Below are positions 1 through 7,069 of a stretch of DNA of 13,162 nucleotides, one piece after another. Made by a program: the position numbers and the translations under genes. The stretch comes from JBBDWK01 sp040902885 (GTDB taxonomy: Bacteria; Acidobacteriota; Terriglobia; Bryobacterales; Bryobacteraceae), in contig JBBDWK010000104.1 of the NCBI GenBank assembly GCA_040902885.1, forward strand, positions 1-13,162. The letters run 5' to 3'. Below the pieces are notes generated by a model. The model was given only the letters and a program-made list of their open reading frames with translations. It ran no database searches and was not told where the DNA came from. Position 1 is the first letter of the stretch. Each line of letters starts with the position of its first letter.

Positions 1-30
1 GCCGCGACCAGAGGGAGCGGTTTTGATCTC

Positions 31-783
31 CTAACGGTATTCCACGCCCACCAGGAATAGGCCTTTCGCGGGGGCCGTGGGTCCGGCTTTCCTGCCGCTG
101 GCCGGATCGAGCAGCGCGCGAACGGCATCTTCATCCAGATTCCCTTTTCCGGCTTCGAGCAGCGTGCCCGCCAGGTTCCGCACCATGTGCTTCAGAAACC
201 CACTGCCGCGCACGCGGTAGATCAAGCGGCCGGGCTGCGTCTCCATGCGGGAAGAGAAAATAGTGCGCACTTTGGATGCATCTTCGCGATCCGCCGGGTC
301 GGACGCTGCAAACGCGCGGAAATCATGCTCGCCTTCGAAGAGCGGCGCGAGCGCGATCATGCGCGGCATATCCAGCGGGTAGGGATGATGGTGAACGTAA
401 AATCTCTCGAAGGGCGGGCAGACCTCCTGGCGGTAGATCCGGTATTCGTAGGTCTTGGCGAGGGCTTCGAAGCGTGGATGAAATTCGCGCGCCGCTTCTT
501 CCACCGCCAGGATCCGGATGGAGCGCGGCAGGAGGCGGTTCATGGCGCGCCGCAGATTGTCCGCCGGAATCGGGTTTTGGAGCGTGAACGCGGCCACCTG
601 AGCCAGAGCATGCACTCCGGCGTCGGTTCGCCCCGAACCTGCCACCGCCACTGGCTGTCCTTCGATTGCGGCCAGCACGTCTTCCAACGCGCCCTGAATC
701 GTAGGCAGCCCCGGCTGTACCTGCCATCCGTGGAAGTCCGTCCCGTCGTAGGCGATGGCGATACGGATGCGCCGCGAGCTCAC
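31..783 (-). CDS. truA: tRNA pseudouridine synthase A (TruA)
   Basis: Isomerises uridine to pseudouridine at positions 38-40 in the anticodon arm of many tRNAs; cytoplasmic. The protein shows the family hallmarks: an N-terminal strand followed by YDGTDFHGWQ, then the catalytic loop GSGRTDAGVHA, whose Asp (residue 54 with the start chosen here) is the nucleophile. Near the C-terminus is the GSGFLKHMVRN segment typical of TruA. I chose the GTG at 783 because it overlaps the pyrE stop (TGA at 782-780) as GTGA, a classic coupling arrangement, and gives 250 aa, the usual family length. An ATG at 837 would add 18 basic residues inside pyrE with no family counterpart. There is no strong Shine-Dalgarno before the GTG, which fits translational coupling to pyrE. 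The identification is firm; only the start is uncertain. Confidence 0.95.
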   Translation of the reverse strand: MSSRRIRIAIAYDGTDFHGWQVQPGLPTIQGALEDVLAAIEGQPVAVAGSGRTDAGVHALAQVAAFTLQNPIPADNLRRAMNRLLPRSIRILAVEEAAREFHPRFEALAKTYEYRIYRQEVCPPFERFYVHHHPYPLDMPRMIALAPLFEGEHDFRAFAASDPADREDASKVRTIFSSRMETQPGRLIYRVRGSGFLKHMVRNLAGTLLEAGKGNLDEDAVRALLDPASGRKAGPTAPAKGLFLVGVEYR

Positions 784-1385
784 GCTGGGCGGGAACCGGG
801 CTTTTCGACCGGCAGTCCTTGCGCGCAGAGCGGGCACTCGGCGGGGTCGAAGGCGGTGACGTCCAAGGTGGCGAGCGCCACGCGGGGAGTGCCTACGGCG
901 GCCCGGCCACTGCTCCGGTCGATGATCGAACCGGCGGCCAGAACACGCGCTCCGGAGGCCGCGAGCAACTCCACGACCTCTCGCGTGCTGCCCCCGGTGG
1001 TAACCACATCCTCCACCACGACGCCCATTTCATTTGGCTCCACATGAAAGCCGCGGCGCAGCGTCATTCTCCCGTTGGCATCGCGCTCCGCGAAAAGGAA
1101 ACGCCCGCCCAGCCGGCGCGCGACTTCATGCCCTATGATCAAACCGCCAATGGCGGGCGACGCCACGAAATCGACAGGGCTTTCAATCCGGCGCCGCAGG
1201 GCATCCGCCAGCCGGCGCCCCAGGTCTTCGGCATGGGCGGGGTGCTGCAGGACTAGGGCGCATTGCAGGTACTCCGGGCTGTGCAGCCCGCTGGTCAGTT
1301 TGAAGTGGCCGCGCAGGTACGCTCCGGTTCTCTGGAAAATTTCCAGCACATTCGTTTGCGCGTCGCCGTTGGTTTCCGATGACAT
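780..1385 (-). CDS. pyrE: Orotate phosphoribosyltransferase (PyrE)
   Basis: Joins orotate to PRPP to make orotidine 5'-phosphate, the fifth step of de novo UMP synthesis; cytoplasmic. The 201-aa product has the type I phosphoribosyltransferase PRPP-binding loop VVVEDVVTTGGST, the upstream FVASPAIGGLIIGHEVA segment and an early FKLTSGLHSPEY segment that contacts orotate and PRPP in the family. The C-terminus carries a CPLCAQGLPVEKPGS tail, which I recall from a subset of PyrE proteins. The length is normal. The gene is first of a two-gene unit with truA and diverges from the TolC-type gene across 66 bases. A TACAAT hexamer sits 19 bases upstream of the ATG as a possible -10. No convincing ribosome binding site is visible. 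Confidence 0.95.
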   Translation of the reverse strand: MSSETNGDAQTNVLEIFQRTGAYLRGHFKLTSGLHSPEYLQCALVLQHPAHAEDLGRRLADALRRRIESPVDFVASPAIGGLIIGHEVARRLGGRFLFAERDANGRMTLRRGFHVEPNEMGVVVEDVVTTGGSTREVVELLAASGARVLAAGSIIDRSSGRAAVGTPRVALATLDVTAFDPAECPLCAQGLPVEKPGSRPA

Positions 1386-1404
1386 GTGGGAAAATAAGGA
1401 ACTG

Positions 1405-1410
1405 ATTGTA
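1405..1410 (-). promoter_or_regulatory. Putative -10 box of the pyrE-truA unit
   Basis: On the minus strand this reads TACAAT, five of six matches to the sigma-70 consensus TATAAT. It would place transcription start near 1398, giving a leader of about 13 bases before the pyrE ATG. No good -35 hexamer is seen at 16-18 bases upstream, so the call rests on the -10 alone. The 66-base gap must also hold the promoter of the divergent TolC gene, for which I see no clear match. Confidence 0.35.
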
Positions 1411-1437
1411 ACTCATTCGCGTGCTCATCTGTCTCGG

Positions 1438-1447
1438 AAGGATAGGA
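1438..1447 (+). promoter_or_regulatory. Ribosome binding site of the TolC-family gene
   Basis: AAGGA at 1438-1442 lies nine bases before the ATG at 1452, followed by a second AGGA at 1444-1447. The first has normal spacing and supports the ATG at 1452 as the start. It is the clearest Shine-Dalgarno in the window. Confidence 0.6.
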
Positions 1448-1451
1448 ATAT

Positions 1452-3425
1452 ATGTTCTGCGTGCAGTCTCTCATAGCCGTTTTGTGTGTTCTCTTGATGT
1501 TGAACCCCGCCGCCGCGGTTGCGGCTGACGGGCAGGCGCCGACCTCGACCCACGCCCCCGAGTCGCTGAAGGATACCGAGCCGGCTTCCGAAGGCAACTT
1601 TTTGAGCCGCTTAACCCGCTCCTACCGCTGGCGGGAGGTCGCGCCCATCCATGTTGGAAATTCATCGCGCCTGGAGTCCCTGCTGCGCGCGGGCAAACTT
1701 TACCTGTCTGTCCAGGACACGATCGCGCTCGCGCTCGAGAACAACCTGGACGTCGAGATCCAGCGCTACGGTCCCCGGATCGCCGAAGCCGATATCCTGC
1801 GCGCCAAGGCCGGCGGCCTGCTGCGCGGCGTTTCCACGCAGGTGCAGGACTCGACCGGCGGCGGAGGACGCTCCACGGGGCAGCGCGGCGATCAAACCGG
1901 CATCACCACCAGTGCCTCGACTCAGGCTTCCTCCACTGGATTTGGCACAGTCATCAGTCAGACCGGGTCGACCATCCCCAACCTGGACCCGGTTTTCACG
2001 AGCCGTCTCCAGTGGGGCCACAACTCCAACCCGCAGACGGCCACCTTCGTGACGGGCACCAACTCCTTTGTCACCCGCAACGATATTTCCAACTTTTCCT
2101 ACCAGCAGGGCTTTCTCACCGGAACGACGGTCAATTTCGGCTTGAGCAACTCGCACGTGAGATCCAACAGCCTGCGGGCCGAGGTGAACCCATCCACCAC
2201 GGCCAGCGTCAGCCTCAACATCCGTCAAAGCCTTCTGCAGGGGTTTGGCCGCGGGGTGAATTCGCGCAACATCCACATCGCGAGAAACCAGCGCGAAATT
2301 TCGGACCTGGTCTTCAAGCAGCAGGTGATCGTCACCGTTTCCGCCGTGCTGAACCTTTACTGGGATCTAGTGAGCTTCGACGAGGATGTGAAGGTCCGCC
2401 GGCAGGCCATGGCGCTCAACGAGAAGCTCTACGAAGACAACAAGAAGCAGGTTGAGATCGGAACGCTCGCGCCCATCGAGATTGTGCGAGCGGAAGCGGA
2501 GGTCGCCCGGGCGCAGCAAGACCTGACGGTCGCGGAAACGCTGGTCCTGCAGCAGGAGACCATTCTCAAGAACGCGCTCAGCCGGAACGGAGTGGCCAGT
2601 CCCGCCGTGGCCGAGGCGCGGGTCATTCTTACGGATCGCATCCGCATGCCGGAAGTGGAGGAGATTGAACCCATCCAGGACATGACGGCGAATGCGCTCA
2701 GCGCCCGGCCCGAGATGTCGCAGCGCCGCATCCAACTGCAGAACGCAAAGATCGGCCTCCGAGGTTCGAAGAGCCAGTTGCTGCCCACGGTGGATGCCTT
2801 CGTGAATGTCGCCAATAACGCGCTCGCGGGCACCGTCAACGGCTTGCCACTGCCTGACGCCGATCCGCTTGTGCCGGTTCCTGGCCGCGTGGTCAGCCCG
2901 TTTTTCCTGGGCGGCTACGGGACGGTGCTTTCACAGCTTTTTGCCCGCAATTTCCCCGATTATTCCATCGGCGTGCAGATGAACATTCCTCTGCGCAACC
3001 GCGCGGCGCAGGCCGACATGATTCGCGACCAGTTGACGGTGCGCCAGCAGGAACTGGGGATGCAATCCCTGGAAAACCAGATCCGGGTGGATGTTCAGAA
3101 CGCGCTGATCGGCTTGCAGCAGGCAAGAGCCCAATATCAGGCCGCCGCCAAATCGCGCGTCTTGCAGGAGCAGACCCTGGATGCCGAGCAGAAGAAGTAC
3201 GCTCTGGGAGCGTCCACCATCTTCAACGTGATTCTGGTGCAGCGCGATCTGGCCGCGGCGCAATCCGCCGAAGTTGCCGCACTGGCGGCATACAGCCGCG
3301 CTCGTGTGGACCTGGGCCGTGCGACCGGTCAGACCCTGGCACAGAATAACATCTCTCTCGAGGAGGCGTTCCAGGGGCGGATCTCTCATGCGCCGAGCCC
3401 GCTTCCGGTTGTGGACCCCCAGTGA
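1452..3425 (+). CDS. TolC-family outer-membrane efflux protein
   Basis: Probable outer-membrane channel of a tripartite export or efflux system. Residues 1 to about 25 form a signal peptide (hydrophobic core, then AAAVAA). From about residue 83 the protein has the OEP repeat opening (LSVQDTIALALENNLDVEIQ), and a second coiled helical repeat covers roughly residues 270-390, with ALNEKLYEDNKKQVEIG and IEIVRAEAEVARAQQDL. A final helical pair is visible near residues 535-625, including YALGASTIFNVILVQRDLAAAQ. At 657 aa it is well above the usual 420-500 aa. Much of the excess is a Gly/Ser/Thr/Asn-rich stretch at about residues 115-245, probably an enlarged beta-strand or surface region. No membrane-fusion or inner-membrane pump gene lies beside it, so the partner and substrate are unknown. 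A good ribosome binding site supports the ATG. Confidence 0.9.
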   Translation: MFCVQSLIAVLCVLLMLNPAAAVAADGQAPTSTHAPESLKDTEPASEGNFLSRLTRSYRWREVAPIHVGNSSRLESLLRAGKLYLSVQDTIALALENNLDVEIQRYGPRIAEADILRAKAGGLLRGVSTQVQDSTGGGGRSTGQRGDQTGITTSASTQASSTGFGTVISQTGSTIPNLDPVFTSRLQWGHNSNPQTATFVTGTNSFVTRNDISNFSYQQGFLTGTTVNFGLSNSHVRSNSLRAEVNPSTTASVSLNIRQSLLQGFGRGVNSRNIHIARNQREISDLVFKQQVIVTVSAVLNLYWDLVSFDEDVKVRRQAMALNEKLYEDNKKQVEIGTLAPIEIVRAEAEVARAQQDLTVAETLVLQQETILKNALSRNGVASPAVAEARVILTDRIRMPEVEEIEPIQDMTANALSARPEMSQRRIQLQNAKIGLRGSKSQLLPTVDAFVNVANNALAGTVNGLPLPDADPLVPVPGRVVSPFFLGGYGTVLSQLFARNFPDYSIGVQMNIPLRNRAAQADMIRDQLTVRQQELGMQSLENQIRVDVQNALIGLQQARAQYQAAAKSRVLQEQTLDAEQKKYALGASTIFNVILVQRDLAAAQSAEVAALAAYSRARVDLGRATGQTLAQNNISLEEAFQGRISHAPSPLPVVDPQ

Positions 3426-3551
3426 TTCGCGCGGCGTGACACAACTTTGTGGGCCGGAGGGAATTCTTGCACACCCTTACGAGGGAGGAAGCTCTCTTTC
3501 ACACTGAAAAAGCGGGGGATGGATTTGGTATGGGGATTGCAGTTAAAGCAG
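3426..3551. other. Intergenic segment downstream of the TolC gene
   Basis: No gene is supported here. A weak hairpin, arms 3482-3487 and 3492-3497 with a GAAG loop (six pairs, one G-U), is followed by only three T residues and could be a poor terminator for the TolC gene. A 12-base inverted repeat CACAA-CT-TTGTG lies at 3440-3451, about 75 bases upstream of the sigma-54-like promoter. That is a usual distance for an activator site, but the assignment is speculative. Confidence 0.3.
3526..3541 (+). promoter_or_regulatory. Candidate sigma-54 (-24/-12) promoter
   Basis: The sequence TGGTATGGGGATTGCA matches the sigma-54 consensus TGGCACG-N4-TTGCW at every position except two. The GG (3527-3528) and GC (3539-3540) doublets have exactly the required spacing. 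Transcription would start near 3552. No obvious protein gene begins just downstream. Instead there is a folded segment ending in an intrinsic terminator at 3682-3724. The motif match is direct observation; promoter function is inference and would need a sigma-54 and an activator elsewhere in the genome. Confidence 0.55.
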
Positions 3552-3724
3552 CGTGACTAAAACAGGCAGGCTCAGGGACAGGGTTCTATCCCCGATTTTT
3601 GTCCAATCCAAATCTGGTCACCCCGCTTGCAACAAACCCGCTGATTCCTCGAATTAGCCCCGCGACTGCTGCTCCTGAGCCTGAACGCCTGCCGGCGAGA
3701 GCCGCCAGGCGTTTAAAGTTTTTT
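3552..3724 (+). ncRNA. Candidate structured small RNA (sigma-54 transcribed)
   Basis: Boundaries are inferred: 5' end from the sigma-54-like promoter, 3' end from the T-run of the terminator. Several helices can be drawn. A long-range closing stem of ten perfect pairs joins 3567-3576 to 3674-3683, with a possible G-U beyond. Inside it, GGACA (3576-3580) can pair with TGTCC (3600-3604). A strong local hairpin joins 3640-3647 to 3651-3658, eight pairs with one G-U and a 3-base loop. The 3' end is the terminator hairpin directly beside the closing stem. I do not recognise the fold as a known RNA family. The order promoter, multibranch fold, terminator, without a convincing reading frame, is what supports a non-coding RNA. 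Confidence 0.45.
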
Positions 3725-3907
3725 CCGCAAGGGGCCGATAAACCGGATATGTCACCAGAACGATTGGCCTCCCCGCCCAGCGAACTTCAATTTCAAGAGG
3801 ATCTGCTGCGGCTCGTGGCAGCATTGAACGGCGCCACTTCCCAGCCCGAGCGCAAGGAGACGGAAAGCAACGCAACCGTCAATGTGCGGGTCAAGGGGCG
3901 ATCGTAA
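3599..3907 (+). CDS. Doubtful small hypothetical protein
   Basis: An open frame of 102 codons starting with TTG at 3599, with a possible internal ATG at 3749 giving 52 aa. I do not recognise it. The first half is rich in Pro and Ala with no domain. The second half (about residues 62-102) is polar, could form a short helix, and has GC-rich third codon positions, which is mildly coding-like. Against it: no ribosome binding site precedes the TTG; the frame runs across an intrinsic terminator (3682-3724); and its 3' end overlaps the convergent ThuA gene by 17 bases. If real, the shorter form is more plausible than the full frame, but I would not rely on either. Confidence 0.18.
   Translation: MSNPNLVTPLATNPLIPRISPATAAPEPERLPARAARRLKFFPQGADKPDMSPERLASPPSELQFQEDLLRLVAALNGATSQPERKETESNATVNVRVKGRS
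3682..3724 (+). terminator. Rho-independent terminator
   Basis: Arms 3684-3696 and 3701-3713 pair over 13 positions with a single C-C mismatch, closed by a GAGA tetraloop (GNRA type). The stem can extend by a G-U and a U-A pair to 3682/3715. A run of six T residues (3719-3724) follows shortly after on the plus strand. On the minus strand no T-run follows the hairpin, so it works mainly for plus-strand transcription. It lies about 260 bases beyond the TolC stop codon and about 130 bases beyond the predicted sigma-54 start site. Confidence 0.75.
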
Positions 3908-5279
3908 TCGAAATCGGGTTCGATTTGCGCCCGCCCATCTCCACCTGAACCGCGGCAGGACCCGGAGGAAGGCCGGGCGGCAGGACTGCGTTCACCTGAT
4001 AAAGCCCAACGAACAGCGGCGCGAGGCCGGAGAACAGGACATTCGCTCGCACGCCTCCCACGGTCACTTCCGGTTGAACCGCCGTTCTCGAAAGCGGGCT
4101 CAAGGGAGCAGCCGATCCGGCCGGAATACCCGGCTCCACAGGGCCTAATCCCGTTCCGTATATCGAAATCGTCCGGTTGCTTTCCGCAATCGCAAATAAG
4201 CCCGGAGCGGCGGCCTCCAAGCGAACGCTTTCAGGAGCGCTCGATTGATTCACGCTGCGCACCACAACCCTCGCGGTCTCACTCAGCGCAAGGCCGAGCG
4301 GCAATTGAGCGTTGATCTGCCCTGGCGAGACGTAGAGCAGGGGAATAGCTGCGTCGTTCACCAGGACGGACGTCCCGGCGAGTTTCACGGGCCAGGGCGC
4401 GCGGGCCGCAACCAGCGTCGAACCGCTGGTCAGCGTCTCCCCGAAGATGGAGACGATCGATCCGGGCGCCAGCGCTTCTCCCGAATACGACGCCCCGTTC
4501 ACCACGCCGCCGGCGGCGATTTTCGGCGATACCGGCCGCGGCGCAGCCTCGCCCGGAATTTCGCCCGCCAGCCACAGGAGCGCGTTACACAGCATCTCCT
4601 GAAAGCGCGGATCGAGCCACGTCTCGTCTCCGTGCCCTAATGCCGTATAGAAGACCCGTCCGCGCCCGTAGTTCCGCACCCAGGCCAGCGCGAAATCGCC
4701 GTCGGCGCGGTTTACCCCGGGCGCATTCAGATTCACGGAGCCGGTGTCGAGCGTCATCAGCACGCGGACCCGGTCGCGCGAGAATTCGCGGAACTGATAG
4801 ATCTCGTCGGCAATGCGGAAGGAGGGCGCGAGATGCCGCACGATCGGGTGGCCGGGATCTTCGATGTCAATCTCCACATCCTGCGCCCAGGGATGGCCAT
4901 CGAAGTAGCCGCCGATCATCTCGCCGTATTCCGGCCAGGTGTAAAGCGTATCCGTGGCGCTGTGGACACCCCCAAAGGCCTTGCCCTCGCGCACGAAGTT
5001 GAGAAGATCGCTCTTCTGTTGTCCACTCAGATTAAGCTCGCCACTGGTGAAGAAGAACACAACGTCAAACGAGCGTAGATTCTCAGCCGAGATTTGCGAG
5101 AGATCTGTAGTGGTGACCACTTCGAGGTCGGGAGAAAGATTACTGAGTACCTGGCGCGACACCTGGATGCTGTCATGTACGAATCCCGCCGAATGCGTGA
5201 TATACAAGACGCGCTTCGGTTGGGCCGCCAAGGGAAGAAAACACCCAAACAGACCGACAACCGTTACAGTCGCCCGGAT
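3891..5279 (-). CDS. Secreted ThuA-like protein with TIGR03437 domain; start unclear
   Basis: From the ATC at 5279 the frame gives 462 codons. Residues 1-20 look like a signal peptide core ending LPLAAQ. Residues 22-241 are a ThuA-like (class I glutamine-amidotransferase-like fold) domain with KRVLYITHSAGF, the GGVHSATD motif at 103-110 and YTALGHGDETW at 211-221. Residues about 252-462 form a TIGR03437 domain (VVNGASYSGEALAPGSIVSIFG, YVSPGQINAQLP, YQVNAVLPPGLPPG), typical of Solibacter-type proteins. ThuA-like proteins are linked to sugar metabolism but their exact reaction is unsettled. No ATG or GTG lies in frame between the upstream gene and the ThuA domain. The ATG at 5284, which overlaps the upstream stop as TGATG, enters another frame and stops after six codons. 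A one-base deletion near 5268, a rare ATC start, or the in-frame TTG at 5231 are the options. Confidence 0.82.
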   Translation of the reverse strand: MRATVTVVGLFGCFLPLAAQPKRVLYITHSAGFVHDSIQVSRQVLSNLSPDLEVVTTTDLSQISAENLRSFDVVFFFTSGELNLSGQQKSDLLNFVREGKAFGGVHSATDTLYTWPEYGEMIGGYFDGHPWAQDVEIDIEDPGHPIVRHLAPSFRIADEIYQFREFSRDRVRVLMTLDTGSVNLNAPGVNRADGDFALAWVRNYGRGRVFYTALGHGDETWLDPRFQEMLCNALLWLAGEIPGEAAPRPVSPKIAAGGVVNGASYSGEALAPGSIVSIFGETLTSGSTLVAARAPWPVKLAGTSVLVNDAAIPLLYVSPGQINAQLPLGLALSETARVVVRSVNQSSAPESVRLEAAAPGLFAIAESNRTISIYGTGLGPVEPGIPAGSAAPLSPLSRTAVQPEVTVGGVRANVLFSGLAPLFVGLYQVNAVLPPGLPPGPAAVQVEMGGRKSNPISITIAP

Positions 5280-5283
5280 GACA

Positions 5284-5754
5284 TCAGCGCAGGGGATAGC
5301 CTTTCTCCCCGGGCAACAGCCCGTTGATCTTGACCACCTTGAGGTTCTTCGGCACGCTGCTGGAGTCCGCGAAGGTGATCGAACCGGGGATAGCGCCGAC
5401 CAGATCCAGTGCCATCTGATTCGAATGAACAATCTTGGGGCCGCTGGCCGCCTCGGCCCGGAACACCTTGCTGATCCAGTACTGGCGGAACTGGGCTTCG
5501 CTCATCTGATAGATGACCTTGAGAACCACCTCGCGTTCGGCTGCGACGGGGGCGCGCACCAAAAGGGTCACTCGCTGGTTTGAATTCCAGAACTGCCGGT
5601 CCCCCATGAAAAGCTTTCGGATGTCGGCCAGGGAGAGATTCTCGGCGGGCACATCGGCCCGAACGACGACGGCCACATCGCCCGAACGGGCTTCGGCGGG
5701 ACGAACCGCTGGCAGGAGAAGCGCCAACGCCAGCAATGGAAGCCGAAGTCGCAC
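5284..5754 (-). CDS. Short PstS-like periplasmic binding-protein-domain protein
   Basis: 156 aa from GTG at 5754, which lies 13 bases after the porin stop and is preceded by GAGAG at suitable spacing; an ATG at 5793 would overlap the porin gene by 26 bases. The N-terminus is a signal peptide (RLRLPLLALALLLPAV, then AEA). The rest resembles one part of PstS-type phosphate-binding proteins: LSLADIRKLFMGDRQFW, LLVRAPVAAEREVVLKVIY, FRQYWISKVF, a PGSITFA segment near residue 125 (compare PGAIGY in PstS) and the closing GEKGYPLR. Full-length PstS is about 320-350 aa; this protein lacks much of it, so a transport role is doubtful. No ABC permease or ATPase is nearby. The porin and cyclase next to it suggest a role in periplasmic ligand binding or sensing. 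That role is inference. Confidence 0.8.
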   Translation of the reverse strand: MRLRLPLLALALLLPAVRPAEARSGDVAVVVRADVPAENLSLADIRKLFMGDRQFWNSNQRVTLLVRAPVAAEREVVLKVIYQMSEAQFRQYWISKVFRAEAASGPKIVHSNQMALDLVGAIPGSITFADSSSVPKNLKVVKINGLLPGEKGYPLR

Positions 5755-5767
5755 TGTTGTTAGTCTC

Positions 5768-7036
5768 TCAAAAAGTGAAGCTGCTCTGCACAAACGCCCC
5801 GTTCATCCGAGGCTGCCCGGGAGTGCGCTGATTGCGGTACTCCAGCTTGAGAGCGACGAATTGCGAGATGTCGTAGCGCATGCCCAAAACCGATCCTGAG
5901 ATCGGCGGAAAGTTCTGAAACGGTATATCGGCCAGGGGAATACGCATGTGCTCGTAGCGATAGTACGGCTTCCAGAGATTGGCCGCGCCCGGCAGCCGGT
6001 AGGCGGCTTGCACATACCACGCCTGGCTGTTGGTGCTCAAGCCGCCGTCAACCGGCTTGTGATTCACATTGGCGAACTCGGCGATAAACTCCGGGCTCTC
6101 CTTGGTCCAGACGATATTCCCCGAGGTGATCCATTCGCGGAACTCACGCCCCCCGAGCAGCGTGATCTTGTCCCGGTATGCGGACGCGCCCACGCGCAGG
6201 CCGAAGAAGCGGTCGGGTTTAACGAAGAGATTTACCAGCGACGCCCGAAAATTGTTGTTGTCTCCGAAGTCGCCGGCCTGGCCGACAAGGCTGCCCCGGC
6301 CGTTGCCGAGACCCACGTTATAGTTCAGATTCAATCCCGCGGCCGGCAGCGCGCCTTCAATCAGGCTGCCAACAAAGTGGTTGGGGATGAAAACCCCTCC
6401 GAATTGCGTCATACGGGGGCGCGCCGTGGTTGTTTGCAGCCACAGACCGTGATGGAAAGCGGTATTCCAGTAGTTAATGGGTGTATGATACCGCCCAAAG
6501 GAAATTTTCAAGCGATCGTTCTGATCGAACCGTACGATGGCGCGCTCCACCTCCACCGGGAACTCCGAAGCGCCCGTAACCGCATTGCGGCGCGCGGTCA
6601 TGCTCACCTCGCCGAACACGGTTACTTTCTGAGTAAGAGGCGATGTGAAGTGTAGAATGAATTGGCCCTCATTGAAGCCGCTGATGTCGCCCTGGCGGTC
6701 GGTGGCGCTGAAATTAAAGTCGGTGAAGCCGGACATCCGAAGACCGGGCGCGGTGATGTGCTCCTGGTGTCCGGCTATCTGCAGGACGGAAGCCGGGATG
6801 GTTTCCACCACCTCCCGAGGCGGCTCTGGCGCAGGCGCGGGCAGGGCGGCCCGCGGTTGCGGCGCGGCCTGAGATTCTAATTCCGATACGCGCCTTTCGA
6901 GCTTGTCGATTCGTTCCAGCAGGGCACGGATCAGCTCGCTCTGGGATGTGGCTTCCTGCGCCCTCAGGGCCGGGGCAGCCACTCCCGCGAAACTCGCGGC
7001 ACACCACACACAGACTACAGGCAGGTAACTTCTCAT
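5768..7036 (-). CDS. Outer-membrane porin with N-terminal coiled coil
   Basis: 422 aa. Residues 1-26 form a signal peptide ending LRAQ. Residues about 30-57 form a heptad-like coiled coil (LIRALLERIDKLERRVSELESQ), as in trimeric porins, followed by a Pro/Ala linker to about residue 76. The remainder alternates in beta-barrel fashion, with many aromatic and Gly residues, and ends in a C-terminal Phe (SSFTF), the usual outer-membrane insertion signal. It resembles short OprO/OprP-like or general porins, but I cannot assign the solute. AGGAAA lies a few bases before the ATG as ribosome binding site. The gene follows the cyclase by 33 bases and precedes the PstS-like gene by 13, suggesting joint expression. 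Confidence 0.82.
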   Translation of the reverse strand: MRSYLPVVCVWCAASFAGVAAPALRAQEATSQSELIRALLERIDKLERRVSELESQAAPQPRAALPAPAPEPPREVVETIPASVLQIAGHQEHITAPGLRMSGFTDFNFSATDRQGDISGFNEGQFILHFTSPLTQKVTVFGEVSMTARRNAVTGASEFPVEVERAIVRFDQNDRLKISFGRYHTPINYWNTAFHHGLWLQTTTARPRMTQFGGVFIPNHFVGSLIEGALPAAGLNLNYNVGLGNGRGSLVGQAGDFGDNNNFRASLVNLFVKPDRFFGLRVGASAYRDKITLLGGREFREWITSGNIVWTKESPEFIAEFANVNHKPVDGGLSTNSQAWYVQAAYRLPGAANLWKPYYRYEHMRIPLADIPFQNFPPISGSVLGMRYDISQFVALKLEYRNQRTPGQPRMNGAFVQSSFTF

Positions 7037-7069
7037 AGGGTTTCCTAAAGCCGGCCGGAAGGCGGTCTG

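Noticed and set aside
187..1047. 286-codon plus-strand frame antisense to truA and pyrE
   Set aside because: Both minus-strand genes are firmly identified by family motifs; the plus-strand frame is a high-GC shadow without domain or ribosome binding site.
3482..3499. Hairpin with GAAG loop as terminator of the TolC gene
   Set aside because: Only six pairs including a G-U and three T residues follow; too weak to list as a terminator on its own.
3581..3604. Repeat-like GGGTTCTATCCCC next to TTTTTGTCC, considered as a transposon end or REP element
   Set aside because: No second copy, target duplication or transposase is visible in the window; it is better explained as part of the folded RNA segment.
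3654..3875. 73-codon minus-strand frame downstream of the ThuA gene
   Set aside because: No domain, no ribosome binding site, and it crosses the terminator hairpin; more likely chance.
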